Origin: Chlamydoabsidia padenii
Lineage: Eukaryota; Mucoromycota; Mucoromycetes; Mucorales; Cunninghamellaceae
Assembly (NCBI GenBank): GCA_025330725.1
Contig: JAIWND010000002.1
Coordinates: 248,001 to 312,000, forward strand
DNA: 64,000 bases
Reading direction: 5' to 3'
Shown here: one piece after another, positions 24,470 through 36,818 of the stretch
Layout of the letters: each line of letters begins with the position of its first letter
How positions within the stretch are numbered: position 1 is the stretch's first letter
Position numbers and translations under genes: made by a program
Notes under the pieces: model-generated
The model's input: the letters and a program-made list of their open reading frames with translations, nothing else
What the model was told of the DNA's origin: nothing
The model's database searches: none

Positions 24470-25021
24470 TGAATGGACACGATTGATTTGGATTAGATGG
24501 GTATATTACTTGTAGAATACGTAGTTTAGATACATCTATTTGACTTTTTTTTTTTTTTGGAAAAAGAAACCCCCCTTAAATAAAAAACTACTTTTATGTA
24601 ACCTATAGAGTCTACTTCTTTGTTTTGAACTTTTTTTTTTACATTTGGTTTATGTTTGACAAAGATTGCCATCATGTTATCGAGTGATTGTCTTCTTTTT
24701 AATAGATGTAACAAACCACCTTTTGGACAAGGCGGAATTTGAAAAAATAAAAATAGGCGATCGGCATAAAAAAAGGATCAAACGTATAAGAACAAGTACG
24801 TTCGTAAGGGACATTTTTTCAAATATATCAGTAGTTTTTTTTTTTTTTTTTTTTTCGAAAGAAAAGAGAAGAGGTGGTTTACCAAGCACATTTGCTTCAC
24901 ATTCCGATTAAATCCCAGACAGAAAACGTCATTTATGCGGGATCAACCAATTAGGTATGTTCGGGGTTTAAATATTACTAGGTGAAATATATATTGCATT
25001 GAGGTCTAGCTTTCAACTAGC
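24470..25021. other. Intergenic, upstream of tRNA genes
   Basis: AT-rich with long T tracts (24545-24558, about 24836-24855). No coding exon seen. A GCGGGATCAA variant of the recurrent motif lies near 24938. Confidence 0.45.
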
Positions 25022-25094
25022 GCCTCTATGGCTCAGTTGGCAGAGCGTCTGCCTAGTAAGCAGAAGGTCGGCGGTTCAATTCCGCCTGGAGGCA
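25022..25094 (+). tRNA. tRNA-Thr (anticodon AGU)
   Basis: 73 nt. Acceptor stem GCCTCTA pairs with TGGAGGC. The D arm contains GGCTCAGTTGGCAGAGC. The anticodon loop CTAGTAA gives AGU (reading ACU, inosine-modified). The T arm is GGCGG-TTCAATT-CCGCC and the discriminator is A. No intron, no encoded CCA. A 65-codon open frame over it is spurious. Confidence 0.95.
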
Positions 25095-25189
25095 TGTTCC
25101 TTTTTGCCATGATTTACATGCGTTTTTTTAATTTTTTGAACTCCGCCGTTATGCTTTATATAAAACTTTCAGATTTTTTTTTCATTGGA

Positions 25190-25263
25190 GCTCGCTTAGC
25201 TCAGTTGGTTAGAGCGTGGTGCTAATAACGCCAAGGTCACAGGTTCGACCCCTGTAGTGAGCA
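25190..25263 (+). tRNA. tRNA-Ile (anticodon AAU)
   Basis: 74 nt. Acceptor stem GCTCGCT pairs with AGTGAGC (one G-T). The D arm is AGCTCAGTTGGTTAGAGC. The anticodon stem TGGTG/CGCCA holds the loop CTAATAA, anticodon AAU. The T arm is ACAGG-TTCGACC-CCTGT and the discriminator is A. No intron. Confidence 0.95.
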
Positions 25264-26102
25264 TATTCTTTTATTTTGCTCCGTTGGAAGCGGAGTTAGA
25301 AAGTTTGATTTCAGACAGTGTTGCGACTATAACTGGTAGATGTTAGAGTATCTTCGGTTCAAAAAGTATGTTTTGTTACGGCTAAACTTGAGTTTGTAAA
25401 AGTAGGTTTTGTTTTATAAAATGTAGTGAGCACCAGAATCTTTTTGGTTTAGATTCAACCTTTAAGATGTATTTGAATGTACTTGCAAGTGTAAGAGAAA
25501 AAAAAAAAAGAGAATCCTAATTTGTAAAGCGGGATTTAAAAGTAAAATAAAAGTAGATTCTCCACCAAGTAAAATCAATAAAGGCAATAGTTACGCTTAT
25601 GAAATAACTGTATATACAATTGATGGTATTAGAAACCCTTCTGCTGTTGTATAGAAGCTTTTTTCTTGTAAATAAACTATTAAACTGAGGAAAAAAAACA
25701 CTTGGAAATTCAAAGAGGTGTTTATACTAAATAAAATAATGAGAGCCAGACAAGGATGCATGATGATAACTGCGTGGACATAATATAACTATGGTATGAT
25801 CAAGTAAATCAAGTGGCAGGATGCTTATGCAGATACCCAATGGATCAAATTATCACAGTGAATAGGTTCAGATTCATGACAAACCTGCACGATCGGTGTT
25901 TGAATGGTTTTCCTTTTTGGGTCCTTTTTGATTTGCATTATGTTCCTATTCATCCAGGTTCCAAAAGACATATTTATTCAAGAACATAAACGCTTTGTCG
26001 CTTCAATATGCATGACAAATAACCATTGTTTATCAAATGTTGGGTTATAGTTGAATGTATAAAAAGTGATTCTTGTCGATTGAACCAAAACAAACAAACA
26101 AA

Positions 26103-26138
<36 letters not shown>

Positions 26139-26320
26139 AGAGAGAAACACTGTATGAAATCGGGAATCATCAAAGCTTCCATAAATCAACAACGTTGTAT
26201 GATTAGTTTAAAACTACATCATTTATACAGGTTAATTTATCAAAAGAAATACCAACTTTGACTGGTATGTTTCCGCTTATTCCAGCCCCGTTTTCGGCGT
26301 AATTTTTGATTCTCTACTAC
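25264..26320. other. Gene-poor AT-rich stretch
   Basis: No plausible exons. Contains GCGGGATTTAAAA (about 25526) and a long A run at 26104-26136. It leads into the MITE-like element. Confidence 0.5.
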
Positions 26321-26565
26321 GGGAAATGCTAGGCGCACGGAATTTTGGAAGAGCACTACTCGCTCCATTGTCAACGGATGCTAACGATTAAAGTAGCCAT
26401 GTGGATACTATAGCATATTTCCAACACAAGTCACCGCAAAAGCCAAGCTCCAAGCTCCTTGTATCAGCATATCCAAGCTTGCGATGACTTTTACCTGTCC
26501 TTTGCGACGAAGATGATTTATTTTCAAACGCCGAACACCAAAATTCCGTGCGCCTAGCAATTCCC
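26321..26565. mobile_element. MITE-like element, 245 bp, with 28-bp terminal inverted repeats
   Basis: The ends 26321-26348 and 26538-26565 are inverted repeats (27 of 28 positions match; inner part GCGCACGGAATTTTGG against CCAAAATTCCGTGCGC). They are flanked by a near-perfect 8-bp duplication, TCTACTAC (26313-26320) and TCTATTAC (26566-26573), which is the duplication size of hAT elements. There is no open reading frame, so it would be non-autonomous. Its interior (about 26342-26510) is the same sequence as the three units at 60.05-60.66 kb. Confidence 0.75.
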
Positions 26566-28849
26566 TCTATTACGACTTCTCTAGCTTGATCATGATAAAT
26601 TACATCCTATGCTTTGATGTTCTTCGCTTGCTCGACTAACGTCACCCTTGGTACTTTGAAAAATGTCAAGTCATCTTGGCAAGTCTTGTACTTTGATGCT
26701 GCTGCTCTCTTTCCTCCTCCCCATTGTTATTAGAGGTCTACGTCCTGGGAAGGATGGATCCTAATTGGTATTATGACGTTGTAATCAGTTTAGGTGGACT
26801 AACTGTTCTGAAAAATAGATACATACATAGTTATAGCTATAGTTATACATGTAGTTCCATTATATTTGACGCAGTTAATTGACCTAATAAAAACCTATTC
26901 CATATTATATGATTGTCCACCCATAGTCTTTATTTTATTATCAAATGATTGTAATACATGTGCTATTCTAATCTATATTATATGATTATACAAATGAAGA
27001 TGGTGATTTACGTAGCTAATGGGGTATGTTGCAACATCGTTTTAATAAATCCGTTTGTTGACTGTCCCATCCTTCTTTTGTAGATTGGTGTTTTGTGTCG
27101 GGTACGATGCTTTACTGTAGGGGTAATAGAGTCTATTGCGTTGTTCAAATGAGGTACACTGTTTCCATAGATTGTATTACTTTAATGGCATGTTTATTGG
27201 AAAAGAACCAAACCAGAGGTTTATTCGTAAGGCGATCGGGAGGGAAAAAAAAGGAGTCCCCCCCCCTGCCGGGACCAGTTTTACTATTGCTATTTGTGAG
27301 CAAGCGTTGAGATGAGATTGTTTGTCAAAACCACCAAAAAGAGAGAGATTCCTATTGACAAGTGAGAATATAGTTACTGTTTTTTCATGTCTTTCCCTTT
27401 GTTTCAATTAATTTACCTTGAAGGTCTTGATCATTCTTCTTTTGATTGATTCGCGCCGCCAAAGTTGTCGAAGCATCCACTAATCCAAGTCTTGGTGCAT
27501 CATCATTAAAGTAAAGACATGCTTGTTGTGTAGATCCTGATCGTTGTCATGAAGAGTACTGTTCGAATAGGTTGTAATAGTATGTGTGTCTTTAAAAATT
27601 AGGAGAAAGTAAGTATCTGTTAAAAAGGATGGTCTTTATATATACCTGGAGTTAGTCAATTCACCCTATTTGACATTGAATAGCCATTTTTTCAATATGG
27701 CAGCCAGTTGAGGAGGTGTGAGGGGTCGAATTTGCCACCATATTTTAATAATTGTAAAGAAAAGGGATAAAAGTGGGTGTTGCCTTTTTTTTGTCCGTGG
27801 GTGTGCGATTGTCGGGGAATAAAACATCAGGGACAGCCAATCAAAATGAAGTTCATGCCGATTCATATATAAAAAAAAAAAAAAAAGACATTTCGTATAA
27901 ACCATATATTTCATAAAAAGTGGACTATAAGATTGACTATTACTTTCATTTAAACGTTTAACATGTCACTTTATGCAAAAACGACAACTGACCCAAGCGG
28001 CATACGAATATTCAAACGCCGAATAGAAAGATGATTCATTTTTTACATAACGATCAGTCATTCTACGGCTCGATCAAAGCAAGCCAAGTCTCGGGTAATG
28101 TAGGTAGTGTAACCAAAAGGTTAAATTGTTCATTACATCAGAGAAGGCCAAAGAATAAAAAGAATAAACAGTGGTGCGAGAAGAAGACGTCAAACCAGGA
28201 CATATCAAATTTAATTGGCATATTATAGATTGTTGAGTCCCAAATGGAGTATTTTTATTTTATTTTTATGACAGAAGGTTGAAGAACAAAAAAGAATAAT
28301 GGCATGGAATACAATTTATTAGAAGAATAAAGAAGGAATTCTATATTTACAAAGGGGGTGGGTGGGAATTAGACCATGTGCATGATAAAAGATTAAGACA
28401 AGGTGAGAAAAAGAAGGCATAAAAACAAACTAGACTAATGTATGATGATGGTATAAACTGTACAATATGTATAATAAGAGAGGGGTAATGTATTTATATA
28501 TATATATAAACATAAACTATGGGGGAAGGAGGAGGAAAGGAGTGTAAGAGAAGGTTGGTATAATAGAATGTCAAAGAATAAAAATGATGATCAAGGAGAA
28601 ACGATGTTCAAGAAAAAACAATCGATCGATCCTTTTGATAAAGAGAGCGAGAGCAGAGAGCAGAGAGCAGAGAGCAGAGAGCAGAGAGACAGACAGAGAG
28701 AAAAAGAGAGAGAGAGAGAGAGACATTCCACCCATATTTACCCATACCAGGAGTGAGAGAGTGAGAGAGAAAGAGATAGAAAGAGCAAGAGAGAGAGAGA
28801 GAGAGAGAGCCTATATTTGAGTTGAGCCCAATGTTGTTGACTGTGGTAT
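26566..28849. other. Gene-poor region with one doubtful leftward transcript
   Basis: No complete gene. On the minus strand, a TATATATAA box near 27640 precedes an open stretch at about 27418-27527 reading STQQACLYFNDDAPRL and LVDASTTLAARINQKK. It ends at a good donor (CAAG|GTAAAT) and an acceptor near 27350 (GTCAATAG), which would add ISLFLVVLTNNLISTLAHK and a stop. No start codon fits, so it may be a gene remnant. An open frame at 28031-28228 is unsupported. Confidence 0.35.
28643..28813 (+). repeat. GA/CAGAGAG microsatellite
   Basis: Purine-rich simple repeat: about five tandem GAGCAGA units followed by (GA)n runs, interrupted once near 28725-28760. It lies just past the stop of the leftward gene at 28850, so it is probably in the 3' UTR (as CU repeats). 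Confidence 0.9.
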
Positions 28850-29500
28850 TCAAGATGCCGGTGAAGGATGACGATCCAAAGTGGTATAAGGTGATGAAGG
28901 TGATGAAGGTGATGTCGGTGAAAGGTTGCTAAAAGACATGACTGAACCATCAAATAGTTTATTATTCTGATGCAAGTAGGTGTGAATCCTTTGCTTGATA
29001 TCGCTTGCAACACGCCATTCATCCATGATTTCGTTTCGGAAGGATTGCACACGTTCGGGTTTGACTTGAGCATTTTGTTCCAATCTAGCCAAAATCATCA
29101 TCAATATTTTACACAGTTTGGTAAATTTGCCAAAATTGTCATCCAAGTATTGTTTGATATGTTGATGGAAGGCCATTGAGCCAAACCCATGTTGTTGAGA
29201 AGAAAAGTACGAGTGGCGTTGAGGTGAGGTAGGTGAGAGAGTTGGATCGTTATGAGTGGATAATGAGAGCATGGGTAAGACAGTGGTGTAAAAGGACGAT
29301 AGATCTTGTACAATGGATTTCGCTTGGTATAAACATCGAGTAAGTTCGACGAATTTGGAGTCAATGGTGGAGAGATTCGACCTCATGCGAGGAAGGCTAC
29401 GTTGTCGTCGTTGAGCAAAGGAAGAGATACTGTTGGTGTTCATTGATAATCGGTTGTATGCAGCGAAGTGATGCTGTTGAGGAGGAGAAGTAATGTACAT
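28850..29500 (-). CDS. Helical protein of unknown function, 216 aa
   Basis: Intronless. After a polar N-terminus with a basic patch (AQRRQRSLPRMRSNL) come amphipathic helices: FVELTRCLYQAKSIVQDLSS, LPMLSL, HQHIKQYLDDNFGKFTKLCK, ILMMILARLEQNAQ and RNEIMDEWRVASDIKQRI. The last 30 residues are Ser/Pro-rich (SPTSPSSPSSP), a likely phosphorylation region. A TATA-like ATATATAA lies about 75 bp upstream of the ATG. No membrane span, no catalytic motif. I do not recognise the family. Confidence 0.65.
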   Translation of the reverse strand: MYITSPPQQHHFAAYNRLSMNTNSISSFAQRRQRSLPRMRSNLSTIDSKFVELTRCLYQAKSIVQDLSSFYTTVLPMLSLSTHNDPTLSPTSPQRHSYFSSQQHGFGSMAFHQHIKQYLDDNFGKFTKLCKILMMILARLEQNAQVKPERVQSFRNEIMDEWRVASDIKQRIHTYLHQNNKLFDGSVMSFSNLSPTSPSSPSSPYTTLDRHPSPAS

Positions 29501-29760
29501 TAGAAGTGAAAAGAGTAAAATGAGTAAAGAAAATGAAGAAGAGGTAATATAAACTTACTTTTTATTCTTTATATATATTTATCCGTTCGTTCAGGGAAGG
29601 TATGGATTTTTTATTCAGTGTTTTTTTTTCCAAAGAGTTCCTTGAGGATGGAAAAGAAAGAGAAAGAAGGAAATTGGGGGGGGGGGGTGTTGAACGAATT
29701 AGGAAAGAACGCGGGGTATGAAATCAGAGAAAAAAAGAAGTCGAAAGAACATTTACCATT

Positions 29761-31357
29761 TTATTCCACCAAAGCGGGATGTGAATCCATCACACCATGC
29801 CTTGGATCATGACCAACTGACTTATTGTTATTATGACTACTACTGGACCATCCCATCACTGTCATCCTTTTTAATGCTTTGGTCCATCCTTTTTCTTGTG
29901 GATCTTTTGAATTCCGGCAAGTTGAAATGGTGCTACGCCTAGCTCGGGGTTGTTGGAGTGGCTCATCATCCTCATCAATATTTAACACATCCACCAAATC
30001 ATGATTACCCACTATCTTCAATAAAATCTTGTTCATATATAATGACAGTGCTTTGTTGGATTCCTTCAATATCTTGTTCTCATTGGTCAATTCTTTCATG
30101 TGAAATTCGATAAGAGAAAGACATTAGTGCCCCCCCAAAAAGAAATTGTTCTCTCCTTACCTTGTATAACGGAAGAATCGTTGGATAGTCGCTTCATTTC
30201 GGTTGCAAGGGACATGGGTTCCTCTTGTTCTACTTTCTAGTATTGATAATATGGCTAAAATCAGACTTTGTCTTTCCCCTTGAACTCTCCCTATTTATCT
30301 TTACCTTTGGAAATTCACCTGACATGGTTTTCTCGGTCAAAAGCATTTGATACCCTTCATTGTCTTCCATCAATGTATGATTTAATGCTTTCACACTAGC
30401 TAATTCAGCGGTGATGGAGGCCAATTGCTCGTCTTGTTCTTGCATTGATTCGAGGTGCTTCGATTTCTGTTTTTCAAATTCCGCTGTCAAACATTTCAAA
30501 AGGCGATCTTGTGCTTGAATTTTAGCCAGGTGGAATTCTTGTCGTCGATCCAAAGTATCTACTACATATATCCTGTCTTGAGTTTTTTTTTTTTTTTTAT
30601 TTTTATTTTGTATTTACATGACTTTATACCTATTGAATGTGATTGGATGCATGACGGGTGATGATTTACTTCGTTGGACACATTAAACACATTCGAAGCC
30701 GTGGCACTTCTCGCTCGTCTCGGATTGACACCATCCCTATGATTGCTTTGTACAGTCTTGATGGTGGATGTCAAGTCCAATTCGGTTTGATACCATACTA
30801 ATCTATCTGCTTCATAATTTTGACACTTGTAAAAAAAAAGTAAAGGTTATTTTTCTTTTCAAACGCCGATATTTCAGGGGTAACATATTACCTCGCTCTC
30901 CAACCGAGACTCCAGGTCCTTGTTACGTCGGGTCAACATTGTCATTTGTTTCCTTGTAGTATGCAATTCTTGTTCTTGTACGTACAATTGTGTTTCTAAA
31001 CGTTGCTGAGTCTTTATTAGACTTGCGTTTTCTCGTTTCATAGTGATGTTTTGCTATAAAGTACAGAGCTATAAATAGATCATTCATGCATTAATGTATG
31101 CAAATGAGAAAAACCTTACTTTTTGGAAAAAGTCCGCCTGGGTGCATAGCTCTCGGTACTTTTCCTTGTTCTCTAGTAATAACACAAGGTATTCCTTTTT
31201 ATATATATATATATATATAAAAGAGAACAGCATCAGTACAAGAAAAAGAACGATGGTATAGATCTTACTTCGCTTGTGACATCTGATTGTTGACATTTCA
31301 TGATTTGTGATTCCATCACTTTGATGAAATCCAAAGTATCGATAAAACTAGTCATCA

Positions 31358-31358
<1 letters not shown>
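29761..31358 (-). CDS. Long coiled-coil protein, function unknown
   Basis: Seven exons close in phase: 31358-31269, 31194-31120, 31053-30892, 30825-30630, 30561-30305, 30236-30161 and 30092-29761; 395 aa. Coiled coil runs through most of the chain (EYLVLLLENKEKYRELC, KRENASLIKTQQRLETQL, RNKDLESRLESE, LAKIQAQDRLLKCLTAEFE, ENKILKESNKALSLYMNKIL). A basic loop (NPRRARSATASN) interrupts it. The tail is acidic then Ser-rich (NIDEDDEP, KALKRMTVMGW). The exon-4 donor at 30629 was chosen because the earlier GAA|GTAAAT donor puts the next exon out of frame. Two adjacent ATGs (31358, 31355) could start it. Perhaps a cytoskeletal or spindle component, but this is a guess. Confidence 0.68.
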
Positions 31359-31392
<34 letters not shown>

Positions 31393-32010
31393 AGGGTGTA
31401 TGTGAGAAGAAGAAGAAAAAGCAAAGAAGGAGGGCGGAGCTATCAAAAAGGCAAATTTATAGTGGTGTCACAAAAAAGCTAATAGTGTTGATGCATGACC
31501 GAAAAAAACAATCTTGTTTTCAACATCACAAAACTGCTGATAGTTCAGCAAGAATCACTATCAACACCAAAAGAACAATCAAATTAGATGAGACTCGAGA
31601 TCCTTTTCCTTATTTTTCCAAATCGCTTGTGAATCCAAGTAAAAACGTATTTTCTTATATAGTCCCCATCCACTCCTTTTTCTCATCGCCCCCTCCTTTT
31701 TTTCTTCTTCTCAAAACAAGTGTTTTTAACCTTCTCCTATTCATACAAACATTCCTCTATACACATCCTCCTTTTATATATATACCAGTTTTCCTATATG
31801 CTTTTGATATCATCAATGATCATCCAGCCATTTCGTCATGATTCCCCTTCCATTTGATTATTCAAATCCGTTTTTATTACATATATACAACTTCAACTAT
31901 ATCAAACTATCACTAGTGGGGTATCTAAATTATACGCCATTTCCCAACCATCATGTCGTGATCTGTTGCCAAGTTTATTCCAGTGATCACTAGTGAGCAA
32001 ACAGATGTGT
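31359..32010. other. Intergenic with A/T homopolymer
   Basis: An A-rich tract (about 31361-31389) abuts the start of the coiled-coil gene. The rest is AT-rich spacer; no exon recognised. Confidence 0.45.
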
Positions 32011-34341
32011 TCAATAGTAATATTGTTCCAGTTTGGTAACAACTAGATCGAGTGTCAAGGCGGTCCAACTTACGAGATCGTCATTTCGGTTCGGTCGCTG
32101 TGTCCAATTAGGAATTGTTTTATAACAGTATTGGTCACCATTTGCAACCAATGCCAAGGTTAGGTCGACCAGTGTTGTGGCGGTCATCGTCTCCTTTTCG
32201 CTCCTATTGTCGTTGTCATCCATGCCGTCATCTATTCCATATTGATATCCCGGATCGTCTGTGAGCCGCACCACTTGTTGTTGTTGTTTTGTCGTTAAAC
32301 GCAGATACAAAGAAACCAAATCGAGGTGGATAGTGGATACCTGAGGACCGGATAGTTGATTGTACCATTGTAAATACCGTGTTACTGATCCCAGTAAAGG
32401 TTGCGTCAGTATATACCGGGACAAACGATGTTGTAGCAGATCCAATGTTGCGAAAAGAGCTGCCGAGCATCTGTACGCCATAATGACACCACCTGATACA
32501 GTACACCCGACGATTGGTTGTATGTCGGATCGACGGCATTGTTGTTGATGGTAATGATTCGTAGCTTTGTTATCATTCGTGGTCCAAGGTAACAAATGGT
32601 CAGATAGAATCCCAGCTGTATATTCAGTTGAATGATGGGACCGTAGAGATATACATCGTGGTTTGATGACAATGTCAGGATAATGAAAGCAGAAGAGTGT
32701 TTGGAGAGAGTCCTCATAGTAGTCAGAGTCGGTACCAGGTTCCATCAATGCAAACATGCCACCAGATAGCGATGCGCCCACCACAGTACGGTTGTTGAGA
32801 AGTAGTGAATGTTGGACATTCCGGGATATGGAATCACTATTCCCCCACACACACACAAAAAAAAAAAGAGAGAGTAGAGTTAGTGATTGTTATATTGGAG
32901 CCTTTGTTTGTTCCTTACCTTTTCAAAAAGCTCAAGTGCATTGTATCTTCGTCGTAAGCATAAAAAGAGACTGATTCGGTATAACCAGTGACACATATAC
33001 GATCCCCGGTAACATGTATTGAGGTGATTGGGAATCGGAGGGTTTTGTGTGTTATATTTTCCAATCTAATAGTAAAAATAATAAATGTGAGTCATATGCT
33101 TGATGCTTTGACATGTTTTGACACTTACGCGCCTTTGGCCATATCGAGCTGATGAAGATGCAAGATGTTCCCGGACGAGAATAAAAGACTATTTATAGTA
33201 AACAAAAAAAAAAAAGTTGGCTATCCCTTCTTTTGAGAGTCAGCGGGGGTTGACTATTTTGCTTACCCAGATGGATGAGGACATATAGTATTGACACCAC
33301 CTTGAAGACCATCGTTTTTCCAAGCAAGTCGAATAGAATATTGTACAGGCGAGTTTTGTCCCCCGACTTTGTGAGTTTTCAGTCGGTACAGATGTAGAGA
33401 GCCATTCCCCTCTTGAGCAGGGCGCATCTTGTTTCCATGGCCTTGTGACAAGTCTTGATGATCGATCCCAACGCAAATATAATTGTATACTTTGTTCTTG
33501 TTTTGTACCTGCCATTCTAAATAAAAATATTAAAAGAGTTTCAATTCAAACATTGTTACTTTTGTAATAATCAATCCACACCCATTTATACTTACTAGAG
33601 AGACAAAGTACGGTTTCTCCATAGTCAAACCGATGTTCACAAAGCAAGTGGCCACTATGGTAAAGAAGAGAGGGAATCAATAAAAAGAAAGGATCAAATG
33701 AAGCATACCTTTCGTCGATCAGCTGCAGCTGATAATAGGTTTTTCCATGATGATTTGATGACGTGATTAGATAACTTGTTGAGTGGTCATGTAAGAGTAA
33801 CCTTCGAGGAGTCTATGTCATATAAGAGGCAAGTATTAATATTTGTATCACCCCCTTGATCTGACTTGTTTTTGTTTATTACCGAGGTCAAACTTTGTTT
33901 CCTTGTTATGATGTGGGCCTTGTTTTGTACTTGTATAACGTAAAACCGTTGATTAGCGACCACCACCAGTTTCTGAAAATGCAGTGATGATTCCGCATCG
34001 TATGAAGGAGCCAATAGATCAAATGCTTCCACAGTCGTCACCCCTTGTATATGGACAGCTTCTAAAGACAAATGACCATCTTGGTCAAAAGCAATACTCC
34101 AAATACATTCACATGAGGCATAAACAGGACCGGCACCATCAGAAACGAGATTTACCGGCACAGTACCAAGAGATCGTACTTGACCTTGTTCAAAGATGGA
34201 TATTGACCCCTGTTCCCGGATCGAAGATACGCCAAATGTAAGCAGGTTACCAGACCTTGTGCCGACAAGGAGATATAAATGATCGGGCGTACCAAGAGTG
34301 GAAATCGAGTGTGGAATATCATGACAATCTAGTACCCTCAC

Positions 34342-34403
<62 letters not shown>

Positions 34404-36787
34404 ATGAGAGGTCGATATAATGCATCATCATTGAAAATGACTTACCAATGACCTGGCAGGGAGCCAGCCCGAGCTGAGAATCGAGTGAATATAGTGACAC
34501 TTGCGAGTTAAACATGCCAACAGCCAACAATGCATGATCAAAGCAGTAAAGACAACTGGGAGAAGATGGTAACCGGGTTTGATGATGTTGAGTGATTTCA
34601 AGAACAGACTGTCTATTGAGAGATAAAGATTGAGTGTATATTAGTATTCTTTTCATCTACCCCCTCCCCCTATTTTTTCCTTTTACCTTTCTATGGATGA
34701 GACAGTAATTACCTGGAGTATGTGTTCTCTACCATCTGACATGCAGGTTGATATGTGTATCGCTTTGTTCGTCGTCCACGTAGTACCAAGTAATAGACTG
34801 AATCCTTCAGGTGCCAAATGATCGAGCAGTAGGTCTACATGAAAGGAATGGAAGTGATGCCAATATCCACCACAAGTCATAGTCAATGTAAGCTCGTGTT
34901 TCCAATGTTTTCACTTTATTTTATTTTATTTTACCTCCAGTCGCACCATGTAGTATAATTTTCTGTTGGGTGACTTGGATAAAGACCAATCCAAAATCAT
35001 CCAATAGCAAGGAATCCGCAGAAATAGTAGGTGTTTCGGTTCCAATAGGGATAATGTCATCAGAATCTATTCCATTCTCTAAAACAAAACAAAGAGTAAG
35101 TCCTACTGAATCAAGTTTTATTTTTTCATGTTTTACCATTGTCAACCAAGACCAATCGAGTACTATATGAGGAACTAGCCACTACATGATTTCTTCCGAT
35201 CAAGTTTTTAAGACACCACAACTTTGTTACCCTACCCCCCCCCAAAAAAAAGCCCTGCATTAGTCACATGGTCCCAAAGAGAGTTGATCCAAGGTGTCAT
35301 ATTGTAAGCTTACCCATTCCAGTCCGCATCAGAAGTATACAAAATTGTAGAGTCAATATCACGAGAGAGGTAATGTAGTGCTCCATGTTCGTCCTGGCCT
35401 GAGCAACATACTATCTTATCCGGTTGTCCATTTTTGCGTAAAACATGCCAATCAGTCAGAGGGGCTCTATTGACCAGAGTCTGAAGCACAAACGTAGTCG
35501 GTTTATCAGAGTCCCATGTAATCTAATAATATAAAAAAAAAATCGTCTATTTATATAAAAGCACAAGCTATTTATCCATGTTAAATCTTACCCCAATAAC
35601 TTGACTGTCGGCACTTTCACCGACATACAAGAGTGATTCCGCCATCAATGAATTCCCGCCATCTTCGATTTCGATTAGACCAAGCATGCACATTTCTTGT
35701 CCCATAGGATGTAGCTTTTGACAAGGTATCCATATCATGTTGTTCAGGTCGGAGATGTCCAACTTGAGTAGATAGCCTTCTGCAGTTCCAAGGTAAATGT
35801 ATGGCATGGTTGGATTGGCAGAAAGTGCACAAGATGTAATGAGGATATCTAATATAAATAGCCTCACGTTGATTAGTATATGCATACATTTCAATATAAA
35901 GACATCTACTTACCTCCGTCAGTATCAGGATCAAACAGTGTGTTTGGAGTTGTGATAACAGGGTATAATACATTCCCACAAGAGATATCATCCGCCGACA
36001 AGACACAAACTGATCGTTCCTATATGAAATAGATAAAAGTGAATAGATGATGATGACGATATGTTTATGCATAATCTTACCGTTGCAACCATAAACGATT
36101 CATTATAGCATGGGAGAGGGAATAGCAGGACAGGAAGAGGTGTTTCTATAAAAGCCGAATGTATAACCAGCCTCACAATTAGTATCCCCTTTATGGTTTT
36201 CCATCATTTGTACTTACTGCGATCGAATGGAAGGCGACCAACAAGCTTTATTGATGCTTTATGTGGGTTACTAGCATCAATAGAATATACAATAACTCTG
36301 CATACTCTATCAATATCGCTTTGAAAATTATAAAATAAAGTTAGAATTGATATCAAATAACCTTTATGCCTATTTCTACTTACTTGTACACAATAGCTGC
36401 CAACAGTATGCGGTCCCATGATCCCGTTTCAGTCTGCAGGAATTCCATGTGCCAGATAATTCCCTTTTCTTCTATGGACCCCATCTAAAATTACAAGAGT
36501 TAGTTTTCATAAGGTTTCGATCATGCATTACTTGCCCCGATCACTGGAGAAAAGTCAGTTCTTGACATGGAATCATTGAGTATCATGATATCTATCCGAT
36601 CTTGATAAGATGCCATTGCCATTGCGCGAGACCTAATTAGATAGAGAACATCAGTGAGTGATTTGTTCAACATTCATTCTATTATTATTATTGTTGTTAT
36701 TATTTACCAAGGATCAACAGCCAGTTTCTTGTTGACTTTTGTGTATTCCAAGCCAGGTTCATCAAGTGTAATCTATAACAAACGAAC

Positions 36788-36818
<31 letters not shown>

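Noticed and set aside
25028..25225. 65-codon frame
   Set aside because: Lies over the two tRNA genes and reads their sequence.
28031..28228. 65-codon plus-strand frame with basic C-terminus
   Set aside because: No promoter signal or similarity, and it lies in a gene-poor stretch where random frames of this size are expected.
31485..31841. 118-codon plus-strand frame
   Set aside because: Low-complexity Phe/Ser/Pro reading of a pyrimidine-rich spacer.
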